Notes: a model not told the origin generated them from the sequence alone. 64,000 nucleotides of DNA from Chloroflexi bacterium AL-N1 (GCA_013122435.1 WYDT01000028.1:22347-86346); one strand, 5' to 3'. Shown: positions 21,507 to 30,962, counted from the first letter of the stretch. Program-made: numbers and translations.

Positions 21507-21988
21507 ATAAAAATGCTTAGACCGGGTCAATCTCGTTATACAGTTATTTGCCCCGTATGCCTGACATTTGGTTTCGTATCCTTGCATTCGCAGACCAGTG
21601 AGTGCCTGGATGTCACCAATAATAACACCGAGCGCCGGCTCAGTAGCTGTTTGCCCATATGAGCAGGCGCGTTCAGTAAGCTTGACAGTATAGCCACCAT
21701 TTGGCTTATTAGTTATGTTGTGAACAAGACACAGGCGTGTGCCCGCAGATCCAAGTACAGTATTCTCTCACACCTAACTAGGCCATCGTGTGTGATTCCG
21801 AGGAAACCAGCAGCATTCATTGCATCGTAACCACGTGCTCGACTCGCCGCAATGATTGGAGAGCGTCCGGTGAGGTCGCTCACAATGTTACAGAGATACT
21901 GGAAACAGACCACATCTACCGTATTTCCAAGGGTTGGCCGATCAATGTTGATTGTGATGTTGTCTGCGATATCACCCATAGCACTCAT
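21483..21988 (-). pseudogene. V4R (4-vinyl reductase) domain protein, frameshifted
   Basis: On the minus strand AAGGAG lies 6 bases before the ATG at 21986-21988. The first frame reads RPTLGNTVDVVCFQYLCNIV and ends early at 21713. The next part continues in another frame as ENTVLGSAGTRLCLVHN, then RACSYGQTATEPALGVI and finally GYETKCQAYGANNCI, with stop TAG at 21483-21485. The Cys-x6-Cys end is the typical V4R metal-binding signature. V4R domains bind small hydrocarbons and occur in BchJ-like proteins of phototrophs and in regulators. The frame change lies at about 21757-21775. The reconstructed protein has about 168 residues. Confidence 0.72.
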
Positions 21989-22443
21989 ACAATGCTCCTT
22001 GGGGTTAAGTTAGTGAGATCATGTAAGACATAAGACGAGCTGATACGAACATGCTCGACTCGATGGGCCATAGTGTGATTTTTGATAATTATGTTTGTTA
22101 TAACTGTTGAAGTTGTATTATAGCTTTTTAAAGGCTTATTTGCCGGATAATACGACTAGTAAGGTAAATGAAGAAGATAATGCCTTCATATTGTCGATAA
22201 ATATCAGTAATAGGACTGTTTTTGGATAGAGAAATACATAGTGTCAAAATATAATAGAGGAGCTGATATGGATGCCTGGGCAGAAGTAAAAACACAATGA
22301 TTCCATTACACGCATAAAATGCAAAGGTACACAGGATTTTGTGATATATTTTTTTTGTGACCAAATAGAACTATTGTTACCTTGGAGGCGTGTTTTGGAT
22401 TGCAAACATTTATTTGGTGGTAAGTTCCAGATAGCTAATGGTT
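21989..22443. other. AT-rich gap without a supported gene
   Basis: About 455 bases, strongly AT-rich from 22080 on. A 78-codon minus-strand frame (22128-22364) encodes hydrophobic stretches but has no ribosome binding site and low-complexity composition, so I do not call it. Confidence 0.4.
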
Positions 22444-22995
22444 CTATGAAGAACGATTGGCCAATTCATCGAGCTTGAGCACGGTGCGCCAGTTTCTCGC
22501 AGTTGCTGGTGAGCCGACCAAGCGGTCGAAGAGCGCAGGTGATAGTTTGGACTTCCCCGCACCACTTCCGTAATACACCCAAAGCGCATCATCAACCTGT
22601 GTGATACGTTCGTCATTGTTTGCACGTTCTCGCAGCCCTTCTACGGCATCTGGGTGAGGTGGTGCTTTGGAGAGTGTCAGCATCACACGGTTTGGCTCAG
22701 CCTGTGACTCGTTTGGGTAGGGGTTGCTTTTGAGATAGTCTGGCCAGTCTGCTGTTGCCCGAACAATGACAGGAATCGACAGCGCAAAACGGCGTTCGAT
22801 GGCTTGCTCCAACTCGGCCTCAAGACGCGCGGGTGTGGCAGTAGCCTGAAACACTAGATTACCACTCTGGATATAGCTTTGCACCTCCTGCCAGCCAAGC
22901 TCAGTACACAGCGAACGAAGTTCAGCCATCGGTATCTTGTTGTGACCGCTGACGTTAATGCCACGGAGTAATGCAATGAAAGTGAGGTGGGACAT
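22444..22995 (-). CDS. DUF1697 family protein
   Basis: A 183-residue protein of the DUF1697 family, found widely in bacteria with no established function. It begins TFIALLRGINVSGHNKIPM and has the typical SYIQSGNLVF and WVYYGSGAGKSKL motifs. The start is the ATG at 22993-22995, with AGGAA in front. The longer frame up to 23178 adds a Cys-rich, non-family N-terminus and overlaps the next gene, so it is rejected. It is a standalone gene in an AT-rich area, on the same strand as the GNAT gene 133 bases upstream. Confidence 0.88.
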   Translation of the reverse strand: MSHLTFIALLRGINVSGHNKIPMAELRSLCTELGWQEVQSYIQSGNLVFQATATPARLEAELEQAIERRFALSIPVIVRATADWPDYLKSNPYPNESQAEPNRVMLTLSKAPPHPDAVEGLRERANNDERITQVDDALWVYYGSGAGKSKLSPALFDRLVGSPATARNWRTVLKLDELANRSS

Positions 22996-23128
22996 GTTTA
23001 TTCCTGTTGAAGTACAAACAATGCTGAGTCTAACATGTCCCTGAGAATTGAACAAGCGGGTCAGTTTAAGGAAGGAGATGTAATATGTGATAGATGCTAT
23101 TTTGATGAAGCAACCACATGATCTGCAT

Positions 23129-23950
23129 TTATCCTGCTTCAGGAGCGAGCAAATGCAGATCGATGCGTCCGATATCATAAAATCCCAGACGACGATAGAT
23201 AGGTTCCCCCATCTGTGTCGCTTGCAGCGTACCGACCTGGTAGCCTAGTACATGTGCATCGAGCAGGGGCAGTCGGGTCATGGCTGCGCCAATACCGCGC
23301 TGTCGATACGCTTCTAGTGTCGAGACAGCATATATTCCAGCAACACCCGCGTGCAATACCAGCACTGAGGTCGCCACAGGCACATCATTCACGTAGCCGA
23401 TGTAGCGGCGCGAAAGATGTTTCGGACGTATCCCAACGGCCTGTTCGAGCACTCTCAACGGCTCATTGGCGTTCGGCGGTAGCTCACTGCCGATGGCAAC
23501 AACATGCGCCCAGGTATCAAGCGTCTCTTTATCTTCGACGACTTGTAGCGAGAACTCTGGTGGTAAGGGTGTGTCAGTATCCAAATCATTGAGATTAACG
23601 ACCATATTGGTAACATAACCAGCCTGTGCGAGGCCAGCTTGTTCAAGTCTGGTGCTCAAATCGTGTGGTTTGCTGCTGGGGCCTACCCACCAGAAGGCTG
23701 CCATTTGCCACCGTTGTACGGCGGCCTTGAGCTTCTCAATCTCTGTTGCAACAGCGTCGTGGTTAAGCTGGGTATAGTACACCCCGTTGAAGAGTGGAAA
23801 GGGGACGTCTGTCATACACCTTACGATATCTTCTCGTTCGTATGCTTCATAGTTTGGTGCACGGCCATAGGTTGCCCAGAATTCGACCAGATTGGCATCG
23901 AAGGCAGGCATCAGTTCTGGTGCAGAGACGTTATCAACAAAGACACTCAT
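23129..23950 (-). CDS. GNAT-family N-acetyltransferase
   Basis: A 273-residue protein with a C-terminal GNAT fold. The acetyl-CoA pyrophosphate-binding motif A is YRQRGIGAAMT, after the beta strand VAGIYAVSTLE. The terminal motif B is PIYRRLGFYDIGRIDLH. The first 130 residues are a less conserved N-terminal domain. GGAGAAATCTTT precedes the ATG at 23948-23950; an earlier ATG at 24040 gives an AT-rich, unlikely extension. The acceptor is unknown. It is probably transcribed with the DUF1697 gene. Confidence 0.85.
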   Translation of the reverse strand: MSVFVDNVSAPELMPAFDANLVEFWATYGRAPNYEAYEREDIVRCMTDVPFPLFNGVYYTQLNHDAVATEIEKLKAAVQRWQMAAFWWVGPSSKPHDLSTRLEQAGLAQAGYVTNMVVNLNDLDTDTPLPPEFSLQVVEDKETLDTWAHVVAIGSELPPNANEPLRVLEQAVGIRPKHLSRRYIGYVNDVPVATSVLVLHAGVAGIYAVSTLEAYRQRGIGAAMTRLPLLDAHVLGYQVGTLQATQMGEPIYRRLGFYDIGRIDLHLLAPEAG

Positions 23951-24208
23951 AAAGATTTCTCCAGTAATTGATAATGTATATTTAATTGTGTAGGTATAGA
24001 TGAAGTATACTATTATCTTGATGGAGTTACAGCTTAACATTACCTGAGAAGTTGTTGGGTAGTGAGGTATTGGGGTTATTTGAAATGGAAGTGATTAGAA
24101 ACAACACTTTTTATGTTACTCTTTAAGAAAATTGTATAAGGTGTAAATATTTTTGTTAGTAAATTTTGTACTTGCCAAAACTACGGAGTAATGCTTATTT
24201 CTGTTTTT

Positions 24209-25381
24209 TTAAATACGTGGGTATATAGGAATTTCTTTGGGTTCAGCTTTCCCATCAGCAAGCACTATCTTCTTTAATATTAGGGGGAGATTTGATATGT
24301 CTTCAGCTAGAACCAAAATAATTTGACGCTCACTCGCCCATTTTTGATATTTTTCAACGTCATGATTATCTCTTGTGCTCTTTGAAACAGTACTGACAAG
24401 TAAACCAGAACACATTCCTTTACCTAGCTGTTCCATCTTTGAATGTAATTCTTCGAACCACACTCGTTTGATAGTGTCTTCTGTTTTACACGATACTATG
24501 ACTATCTGACCATTAAATATACCAGTAAAATCGATTTCCCCTTTGCCATTAATGTCTTCAACACCCCATCCACATTCATCGAACAGTTTCTCGCCTTTTT
24601 GGTTTGTAAGTTCGACAGCTTTCTGATAGACATAAAATTCTAACCAGTCTCCCCCAATAAGTACTTCTCCATCTGCCTGGCTATTGATAGTCCAACGTGT
24701 TCTTTCTTGATCCCTAGACACATTACTAACAAATCCAAGCTTTTCTATTTTTTGTAGTAAAGCTAATTGATCTTTATCGATTTGTTGTGGTGTTGAACAG
24801 GTTCTTTTTCCCTTTCCCTGACTCGGTTGACGAATCGTTGCAAGGAGTGCCTGTGATGTGGGAGGATTTTTGGCCATGTATTGTGTAAAGTCTTCAAATC
24901 TATCGTTTGGATGGTTGGTTTTCCAATGCACATCCCATCCATAACTTGAAAAGTAATCTTTCAAACCAATTTTTACAGATTTTATGTCGTTATCAAATAT
25001 ATAAACAAGCCCTTCACGTGCTAAATAGCAGACCTCTATCTGAACGCCCTGATGTTTGCATTCCTTAGCCACATCATAAACACCAAATGCCATAGTTTTG
25101 GGACCGAGCGTTGTGTTTATGATGATTTGATCATTTTTGTGTTGGGAAACTATTTTCTTACACTGAGTGATAGTGTCCTGAATAATATATGGTTTTACCA
25201 CGGAAGGCTCAGAGGTATGTATAGGTTTAGGCAAAGCCGCCAGTGTTTTTTCATAATCTCTATTTGTGCCAATAGAGTCTTGAGAAACTATGAAGTAAAG
25301 ATAGTCTGGTTTGAAGTGGAGTGTAAGAAGAATATTGGGAAGAGGTCGTCCTCCTACAAGCGAAATAAGCACTATAGCCAT
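24209..25381 (-). CDS. CARF-domain nuclease of the Card1/Can2 (DUF1887) type
   Basis: A 390-residue protein. The N-terminal CARF fold starts IVLISLVGGRPLPNILLTL and has the ligand-loop region INTTLGPKTMAFGVY at about residues 88-102. A winged-helix linker follows (about 200-240). The C-terminal PD-(D/E)XK nuclease shows GGDWLEFYVYQKA (E248), GEIDFTGIF (D284) and IVSCKTED (K299). Card1/Can2 enzymes are switched on by cyclic tetra-adenylate made by type III CRISPR Cas10 and cut DNA and/or RNA. No cas gene or array is visible in this window. The gene is AT-richer than the central genes around it, which suggests transfer. GGGAG lies 8 bases before the ATG. Confidence 0.87.
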   Translation of the reverse strand: MAIVLISLVGGRPLPNILLTLHFKPDYLYFIVSQDSIGTNRDYEKTLAALPKPIHTSEPSVVKPYIIQDTITQCKKIVSQHKNDQIIINTTLGPKTMAFGVYDVAKECKHQGVQIEVCYLAREGLVYIFDNDIKSVKIGLKDYFSSYGWDVHWKTNHPNDRFEDFTQYMAKNPPTSQALLATIRQPSQGKGKRTCSTPQQIDKDQLALLQKIEKLGFVSNVSRDQERTRWTINSQADGEVLIGGDWLEFYVYQKAVELTNQKGEKLFDECGWGVEDINGKGEIDFTGIFNGQIVIVSCKTEDTIKRVWFEELHSKMEQLGKGMCSGLLVSTVSKSTRDNHDVEKYQKWASERQIILVLAEDISNLPLILKKIVLADGKAEPKEIPIYPRI

Positions 25382-25522
25382 GTTCTTACTCCCGATTACA
25401 ATACTCTCCTGTACTTATCATATTGGGACTTACTTGTTATTGTAGTATAACACAATTCACGACGAACAAACTGACGCTTACAACGGCAATCTCGTAAACA
25501 CTGAAAGTAAGGGTAAGTGTAA

Positions 25523-26527
25523 TCAGTCGTGTGTGGAATCAGCCGTGCGATGTTGTTTACGCTGGATAAACGTTGGCAGGCGTTGGTGCATGCGCTGAAA
25601 GATATCCTGTTGGCAGAGGAGAATGAGTAAAGGCTGAAAGACGCCGCGCTGCCAGAGGAGAATGAGGAATGTTGGTAGGTAAATCATCGCCATAATATAC
25701 GGACCACTGGGCCATAGTGTAGTGAAAGTCAGTCGCACGTAATAGAACGCCGCCCAGGAACTGAACGTTAATAGCAGCATTTGATGCTTGGTTTGCGGGA
25801 TCATCCAGAGCAAAAGCTGATCGTAAAAGAAATACTGTTGGGGCACAATCGTCATCAAAAAGAAAAAACGGGCATTCCAGAACCGCCAAAACCATAGACT
25901 GATGATAAAAATGGGACCAATAAACGTTAGCAGAGGGATAAATCCACCATATCCGGTTAACTGACGCACCCAACGGATAGGCCAGTCGGGCATTACGAGT
26001 AACGAAATACCACCAATGAAGAGGCCGCCCACGACGTGCCACCCAGTCCATTTGATGGAGAGGGCGACTGGAAGACCGAGAGTTGGTTTGGCCAGCAGAA
26101 CGGGAGCCAACACTGGATAGAGTAGGACGAGCATAAATAAGGGCGACCATTGCATACTTTTGATGGCCATGAAGAATGTCGGTGTCGTAAATACCATCAA
26201 CCGCCAGTATTGCCCATCGCGTATCAACCCATAGGCTAAAAAGCCTGAGATCAGGCTGAAGAGTAGCACCAATCCTGCATTGCCAGGTACGATGGCCCAC
26301 GGAAGCACGATGATTGCAGCGGTGAGGGGGTAGGGCACCAGCAGGGTCCATGGCTCATGTCGGTACGGATCGCGTTGTGCCACGATATCACGCGCCGCAT
26401 TAAACGACCAGCCCATGTCCACCAGTGTGCCATCAATAACAGGATTAAACCATCCACAGATACAGCCAGATACAATGCCAATGAGTACAGCAAGTGTGAA
26501 TGGGTGGCGAAGCATAGAGTGTTGCAT
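25523..26527 (-). CDS. GT87-like (DUF2029) polytopic membrane protein
   Basis: A 334-residue membrane protein with about nine hydrophobic segments. The extracytoplasmic first loop, DMGWSFNAARDIVAQRDPYRHE followed by PYPLTAA (motif split here only for reference), matches the Asp-containing loop of polyprenyl-phosphate mannosyltransferases of the GT-C fold (GT87/DUF2029). These use lipid-linked sugars on the outer face of the membrane. The end is a basic, His/Gln-rich tail. The protein is shorter than typical GT87 enzymes of about 400 residues. It has no close neighbour and the acceptor is unknown. Confidence 0.65.
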   Translation of the reverse strand: MQHSMLRHPFTLAVLIGIVSGCICGWFNPVIDGTLVDMGWSFNAARDIVAQRDPYRHEPWTLLVPYPLTAAIIVLPWAIVPGNAGLVLLFSLISGFLAYGLIRDGQYWRLMVFTTPTFFMAIKSMQWSPLFMLVLLYPVLAPVLLAKPTLGLPVALSIKWTGWHVVGGLFIGGISLLVMPDWPIRWVRQLTGYGGFIPLLTFIGPIFIISLWFWRFWNARFFFLMTIVPQQYFFYDQLLLWMIPQTKHQMLLLTFSSWAAFYYVRLTFTTLWPSGPYIMAMIYLPTFLILLWQRGVFQPLLILLCQQDIFQRMHQRLPTFIQRKQHRTADSTHD

Positions 26528-26639
26528 AATGATGTAAGTTGGTGATTTTAAACAAAGTCCTCGTAGATCTCCTTCGCATTGTAGTTCAAAACAGGGGTGG
26601 TGTAAAGGTCAGAAACTGTAAACAAATAGTATGGAATTG

Positions 26640-27476
26640 CTACCAATCAGCCCCTGAAATGGCCCGAAACGCAGCGATGCTTTCGCCAAGATTGAAAGGG
26701 ATGCTATCGGTGTGGCGTGTTTGTTCATCCAATAATGCGTGATATTGCTGATGTGCTGTCTGTGGATTCGCGTGTAATAAGGCACCCCATTCGCTCTCAT
26801 CAGGATAGGGGTCTAATGAGGATTGAAAATCTGTTGCTTGAACCATCAGGGGATGGTCTAACGTAAGTTCCTCCAATACAATAGCCAGTGTCGCTACTTC
26901 AAGTTGCCAACTGGTGCGGAGCCGCGTGTGATCTGTTTTATGGTCGGTCTTTTCAGGAGTTGGGTTCTCTACCAGGCGATTAATCATGTGCTTCAACGAG
27001 GTTCGTGCTGTTTGGGTAGGTGTTGCAAAAAATGCCAAACCAGATTGTTGTGCCTGTTCGTTTAATATCCCTATATTGTGAGCAATTCGTTGCAATATCA
27101 CCCCAGGTCCACTGAAATGTAGATATGGGTTGTGGTGGTTATATGGTTGTGTGGTCATATCCTGCCACACATGTTGTATAGGAGATGACAGGAGCTGTGG
27201 TAATAGTTTTGCGGCGCGGGACAGAAAATGATTTGGAGTACGTTCTGTTAGGTGTTGGAATGCTGCAATGCTGGATCGAAATGGTGAGTTTGGATTAGCT
27301 ACTAATACAACATGGTAAAAATAGCGACGACGTGCTCGGAGGGCATCCTGGTCAAGCAAAAGCTGCCATTCTGCTGTGGTAAGTGGCGTTTCTGTGTTGT
27401 TTTGATGCATCGTATAATTACACTCACTACATCGATTGCTGGTGATCTGCGACCATTTACCATCATTCACCTTCAC
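26640..27476 (-). CDS. Hypothetical protein, co-oriented with the AAC(2')-like gene
   Basis: A 278-residue protein I do not recognise. A Cys-x2-Cys pair (NRCSECNYTMH) lies at residues 16-19, and the rest is helical, His- and Gln-rich, and contains a segment PEKTDHKTDHT. The GTG at 27474-27476 overlaps the end of the AAC(2')-like gene by 14 bases, which suggests coupled expression; an ATG at 27408-27410 would remove the CxxC. Neither start has a strong ribosome binding site. No membrane segment is seen. The start is uncertain; the long frame itself is convincing. Confidence 0.6.
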   Translation of the reverse strand: MKVNDGKWSQITSNRCSECNYTMHQNNTETPLTTAEWQLLLDQDALRARRRYFYHVVLVANPNSPFRSSIAAFQHLTERTPNHFLSRAAKLLPQLLSSPIQHVWQDMTTQPYNHHNPYLHFSGPGVILQRIAHNIGILNEQAQQSGLAFFATPTQTARTSLKHMINRLVENPTPEKTDHKTDHTRLRTSWQLEVATLAIVLEELTLDHPLMVQATDFQSSLDPYPDESEWGALLHANPQTAHQQYHALLDEQTRHTDSIPFNLGESIAAFRAISGADW

Positions 27477-27998
27477 GCCATTCTGCTGAAAGTGGTGCAG
27501 ACAAGTCCAGCATTGTTGTATGCGGTAAGTGCCAGATCATGATCTGTTTGTCTGGTGTAGGGAGTATACCATCCTTACATCGAATCAAGAGCGGCCCACG
27601 CCAGTATCCCCAGCCCAATCGTGTGTAAAGGCTGGTCGATGCTGGTAAAAGTGCGCCCATATCAAAGTCGTAAATATGTTCCTGCAGGGTTTCCATGACC
27701 CGAGTGGCGACACCGCGCTGTTGGTAGTCCAGATCGGTTGCAACTGCTTCGACATATGCGGTGCGTAGCATAGCATAGGGTTAGTGTCACAGTGTAGCCA
27801 GCGTGTAACCCACAGCGCATGACTGATGAGCACATCATCGTGATAGGCTAAGACATGAGTGGCGTTATCAAAGGTACAAAAGAGTGGCCCTAGATCTTGT
27901 TCGTATGCACGTGAACACAGATCGATGATGTCTGAGCGACAGCGAAATGAGAGCTTGTTCGTATCTACAATGGTAATGGTGGTTTGCATAATGGTCAT
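27463..27998 (-). pseudogene. AAC(2')-I-like aminoglycoside acetyltransferase, broken by a 5-bp duplication
   Basis: The N-terminal part reads from the ATG at 27998 (GGAGG 9 bases upstream) through VLISHALWVTRW to NPML. The C-terminal part continues in another frame: TAYVEAVATDLDYQQRGVATR, a GNAT motif A, then LYTRLGWGYWRGP and LDLSAPLSAEWREGE. These parts resemble AAC(2')-I enzymes of mycobacteria, which acetylate the 2'-amino group of aminoglycosides. At the junction TAGCA is present twice in tandem (27766-27770 and 27771-27775). Removing one copy restores a single frame of about 177 residues. Substrate is inferred from resemblance only. Confidence 0.75.
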
Positions 27999-28089
27999 TC
28001 GTCCCCACCTCCACACTTGAATATAGCTAACCCATAGTATAACCACAAAAAGCGCCTAATTTGGTGATGGGGAGGAAGCAGGTTGAAAA

Positions 28090-28122
28090 AAGGACATGGC
28101 CCAGATTTTTAGGTCATGTCCC
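28090..28122 (-). terminator. Rho-independent terminator after the PspC gene
   Basis: Read on the minus strand: GGACATG, a loop region of about 15 bases with additional GG/CC pairing, CATGTCC, then TTTTTT. It lies about 50 bases after the PspC-type stop. Confidence 0.8.
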
Positions 28123-28170
28123 TGTAAAGATGTGGTTCTTGTATGTATGTGGTAAGTAGTTCTTGTACAC

Positions 28171-28359
28171 CTATCGTTGGGCAGGCATGACGACCCAGAG
28201 GACGATGTATGGTATAACACCGGGCAAGCCGCCGGGAAGTAGCAGAATAACAAACAGCAGACGAAACCAGAATGGACTAATACCAAAGAAAGCTCCTAAC
28301 CCACCACAAACCCCAACAAACATACCATTTTGACGGCGTAATTTACGAGTATCATTCAT
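28171..28359 (-). CDS. PspC-domain small membrane protein
   Basis: A 62-residue PspC-family protein. It starts with a basic stretch (RKLRRQNGMFVGVCGGLG), the family signature, followed by FFGISPFWFRLLFVILLL and one or two hydrophobic helices up to IVLWVVMP. Single PspC-domain proteins of this size are common in bacteria and thought to act at the membrane in stress responses. GAGAGGTACATATCC precedes the ATG. A terminator follows. Standalone gene. Confidence 0.9.
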   Translation of the reverse strand: MNDTRKLRRQNGMFVGVCGGLGAFFGISPFWFRLLFVILLLPGGLPGVIPYIVLWVVMPAQR

Positions 28360-28516
28360 GGATATGTACCTCTCATATATACAAATACTAGATGTGATTA
28401 TCTAGAACATGTTATAGCAAATTGCATGCCTTTATGGTGTGTACCCATATTGTTTTGCATACGTTCCAGTGCATTTGACGATGATTGGAATGCGAATGTT
28501 TCACGCACATGATAGT

Positions 28517-30031
28517 TTACAATCCAAGGGTGGTGAGTTGGGTTTCCGCACGCTCACGCCATGACGAAGCTGGTGCCATATCGGCAGCACTAATCAACGC
28601 CATGCGTGCCCCATCGCGATCCCCAAGCAGGGCCAGCGCCCGCCCCAGATAATAGGTCGCCTCAACATCGTTAGGATTGAGTTCCAGCGCGCGGGTCGCC
28701 GCATTTTGGGCACCAACGTAGTCCTCACAACGGAAACGTGTAATAGCCAGTGTTGTCCAGGCTGCCCCTGTGTCTGGTGAGAGGCGCACCGCTTCCTCGG
28801 CTGCCAGTTGCCCATTGTCACAGAGTTCGATAGTGGTGTCGGCATGGAACCGTGCGAGGGCCAGTGCATACTTGCCCTGTTGGTCGAGCGGCGCATCTTC
28901 TAAAGCCTGGCGATATGCGGCTGTCGCTGCCAGATAGTCGCGTTGGGCTGCATACCACTGTCCCCATGCGAGATGGGTGTCAGGAGCACGTGGCGCCATA
29001 CTGCGGATGATAGTAAGTTGTGTGTGGGCATTAGGAGCATCGTTTTGTGCGATATAGGTCAGGGCCAGGAGCGCCCGTGCACGTGGCTCTTCGGGATGTT
29101 GCTCTACCAGGGTTTCAAGGCGAGTACGTCCGCCTTGCTGATCGCCCGCTAACCAACGGGTGTATGCAGCATAGGCGGCGGCTGAGAGCGCATTGGGGTT
29201 TGTAGGATTGATCCTGATAAATTGGGCCTCTGCGAGGGCAAAGAAGCCAGCATCAAGATAGAGTTGCCCAAGGAGTTGCGGACGTTCCTCTGAATTTGTG
29301 CGTAAGACGGCTGCCAATTGTTGTGGGGTTGGTTCAGCCTGAGGGAGCAGTGGTGTGGTCAATGTTGCAAAAGAGGGCAGACGAGCAACACCACGAATAT
29401 CAGGTGGGTTGTCGATATATTGCAATTCCTGGATGGCACTGATCGGGTCGCTGGACGCGCGTAGTGTGGCGAGACGGCCATGTACCAGTACACGCCATTC
29501 TTCGGGTAATGGATGTTGTAAGGTGTCCCGATAGATGATCTCGGCGCTTGCGTAATCCTGGACACGGAGAAGACTTTCGGCTTCGAGCATGCGGCGCAAA
29601 GGGTAGATTTCCGACTGCTCATTGATTGTACGCCAGAATGATGCCGCTTCGCTATGACGTCCGATCATTGACGAGACATGTCCCTGATAGAGCCGTGCAA
29701 TGTCATGATCGATGCCTGTGATACCGAGGTGGATGGCTTGTGCAAATGATTTTGCTGATGCATCATGCTCACCGCGGACAACCTCTACCATGCCACGTCG
29801 GGCGAATCCAGGCGCAAAATCTGGTGTTTGATACGTTATTTCATGGTAAGCTGTAAGTGCTTCATGGTAGCGTTTCATGGTAAACAGCGTATCGCCGCGA
29901 CGTAGATCATCGCGCACATCGTCTTGAAAAACAAAACGTGTACTCTGCCACAAAACTATCAAGAACAGGCTGAGTGTGACAATATGGAGGATAAATTGTA
30001 TCCAGCGTACGTTAGTATGGGTGCTTTTCAT
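28517..30031 (-). CDS. TPR-repeat protein with an N-terminal membrane anchor
   Basis: A 504-residue protein. A transmembrane helix lies at about residues 11-33. The rest is a series of tetratricopeptide repeats, for instance RRGDTLFTMKRYHEALTAYHE, GQWYAAQRDYLAATAAYRQAL, TRFRCEDYVGAQNAATRALEL and VEATYYLGRALALLGDRDGAR. Such proteins usually serve as assembly scaffolds on the outer or inner face of the membrane. No enzyme motif is seen. The gene is divergent to the response regulator, with a gap of about 420 bases. No partner is evident. Confidence 0.85.
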   Translation of the reverse strand: MKSTHTNVRWIQFILHIVTLSLFLIVLWQSTRFVFQDDVRDDLRRGDTLFTMKRYHEALTAYHEITYQTPDFAPGFARRGMVEVVRGEHDASAKSFAQAIHLGITGIDHDIARLYQGHVSSMIGRHSEAASFWRTINEQSEIYPLRRMLEAESLLRVQDYASAEIIYRDTLQHPLPEEWRVLVHGRLATLRASSDPISAIQELQYIDNPPDIRGVARLPSFATLTTPLLPQAEPTPQQLAAVLRTNSEERPQLLGQLYLDAGFFALAEAQFIRINPTNPNALSAAAYAAYTRWLAGDQQGGRTRLETLVEQHPEEPRARALLALTYIAQNDAPNAHTQLTIIRSMAPRAPDTHLAWGQWYAAQRDYLAATAAYRQALEDAPLDQQGKYALALARFHADTTIELCDNGQLAAEEAVRLSPDTGAAWTTLAITRFRCEDYVGAQNAATRALELNPNDVEATYYLGRALALLGDRDGARMALISAADMAPASSWRERAETQLTTLGL

Positions 30032-30450
30032 CGTGTATCATTACATATTCGTAATATGAACAGAGCAAAAATACGAATTATTACCTTATATATTGTTGTA
30101 TCATACGTTGACTTGGTGTTTACGTCAATTTTTGCATTGGACGATGCTGGCACAAAAATTGCTACTTTCGTACCTAACATCAACACATGGACCTGATAAG
30201 TCATTCTAGTGTCGCTAAACGATTTTTTAACGTGAAAAGAGAAGAGATGCCTGCGACACATTTCTTAAGGATTGTCTAACCTGATAGGATATAACATACA
30301 CTATTGTGCTGTTTTGTGGACGCTTGGTTTACCAATACTAAGTTCAGTTGATTGAAGCAATAGAAGTGTATGTATTATGATTTAGAGATGCGTATGATAC
30401 CTTCAGCAGTCCATCAATCATCATCCAGACGCTATGGAGTTCTAGAGTCT
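30032..30450. other. AT-rich divergent gap without a gene
   Basis: About 420 bases between the divergent TPR and response-regulator genes. Short reading frames on both strands have no ribosome binding site. The gap presumably holds both promoters, but I cannot point to a clear -35/-10 pair. Confidence 0.4.
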
Positions 30451-30852
30451 ATGACTTTACGCACCATTCTTGTGGTCGATGACGACCCTGATATTCGTGA
30501 GCTGATTGCCCAAACGTTAAGCGATGAAGGCTATGCAGTTGTCGCGTGCGGTGATGGTCGGACAGCGCTCTCGCTGACCAGCTCCAACCCGCCGTCGCTT
30601 ATTTTACTGGATCTAATGATGCCGACAATGAGCGGATGGCAAATTATCAAAAACCTCAAAGCTGCATCGCGGAGTGCCATCATCCCGGTTGTTCTGGTAT
30701 CGGCCAGTCGTGATTTGAATTACACAACAGAGGAATTAGGGGCATCAGCGTATTTGCCAAAACCTTTCGACCTTGACGATCTGATCAACATTGTGATGAA
30801 ACACGTTGGAAAACCCGAATATCGTGAACCGTTAAATCACAAAGAATTGTGA
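30451..30852 (+). CDS. Single-domain response regulator (CheY-like)
   Basis: A 133-residue receiver domain without an output domain. The acidic pocket is VVDDDPD, the phosphoacceptor Asp is in LILLDLMMPTMSGW, the Thr/Ser strand is VVLVSAS and the conserved Lys is in LPKPFDLDDL. The start is the ATG at 30451 with GGAG upstream; the frame continues to 30370 but that part lacks family similarity. No histidine kinase is adjacent, so its partner is elsewhere. Such proteins act as phosphate relays or on motor and enzyme targets. Confidence 0.9.
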   Translation: MTLRTILVVDDDPDIRELIAQTLSDEGYAVVACGDGRTALSLTSSNPPSLILLDLMMPTMSGWQIIKNLKAASRSAIIPVVLVSASRDLNYTTEELGASAYLPKPFDLDDLINIVMKHVGKPEYREPLNHKEL

Positions 30853-30888
30853 GGCATATTTCTCTGCCTCTTCGTCTCTACACAATCT

Positions 30889-30917
30889 GCGGGTTATGTT
30901 GCACAGGCGTAACCCGC
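30889..30917 (+). terminator. Hairpin after the response regulator gene
   Basis: GCGGGTTA (30889-30896) and TAACCCGC (30910-30917), an 8-bp perfect stem with a 13-base loop, followed by ATTGTTTG. It sits between the convergent response regulator and GAP-family genes. The U-tract is weak. Confidence 0.6.
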
Positions 30918-30962
30918 ATTGTTTGATTTGTCAAACCTTGTATATCCTGTATGTGATATTGT

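Noticed and set aside
22128..22364. 78-codon hydrophobic minus-strand frame
   Set aside because: AT-rich low-complexity sequence without a ribosome binding site; hydrophobicity is expected from base composition.
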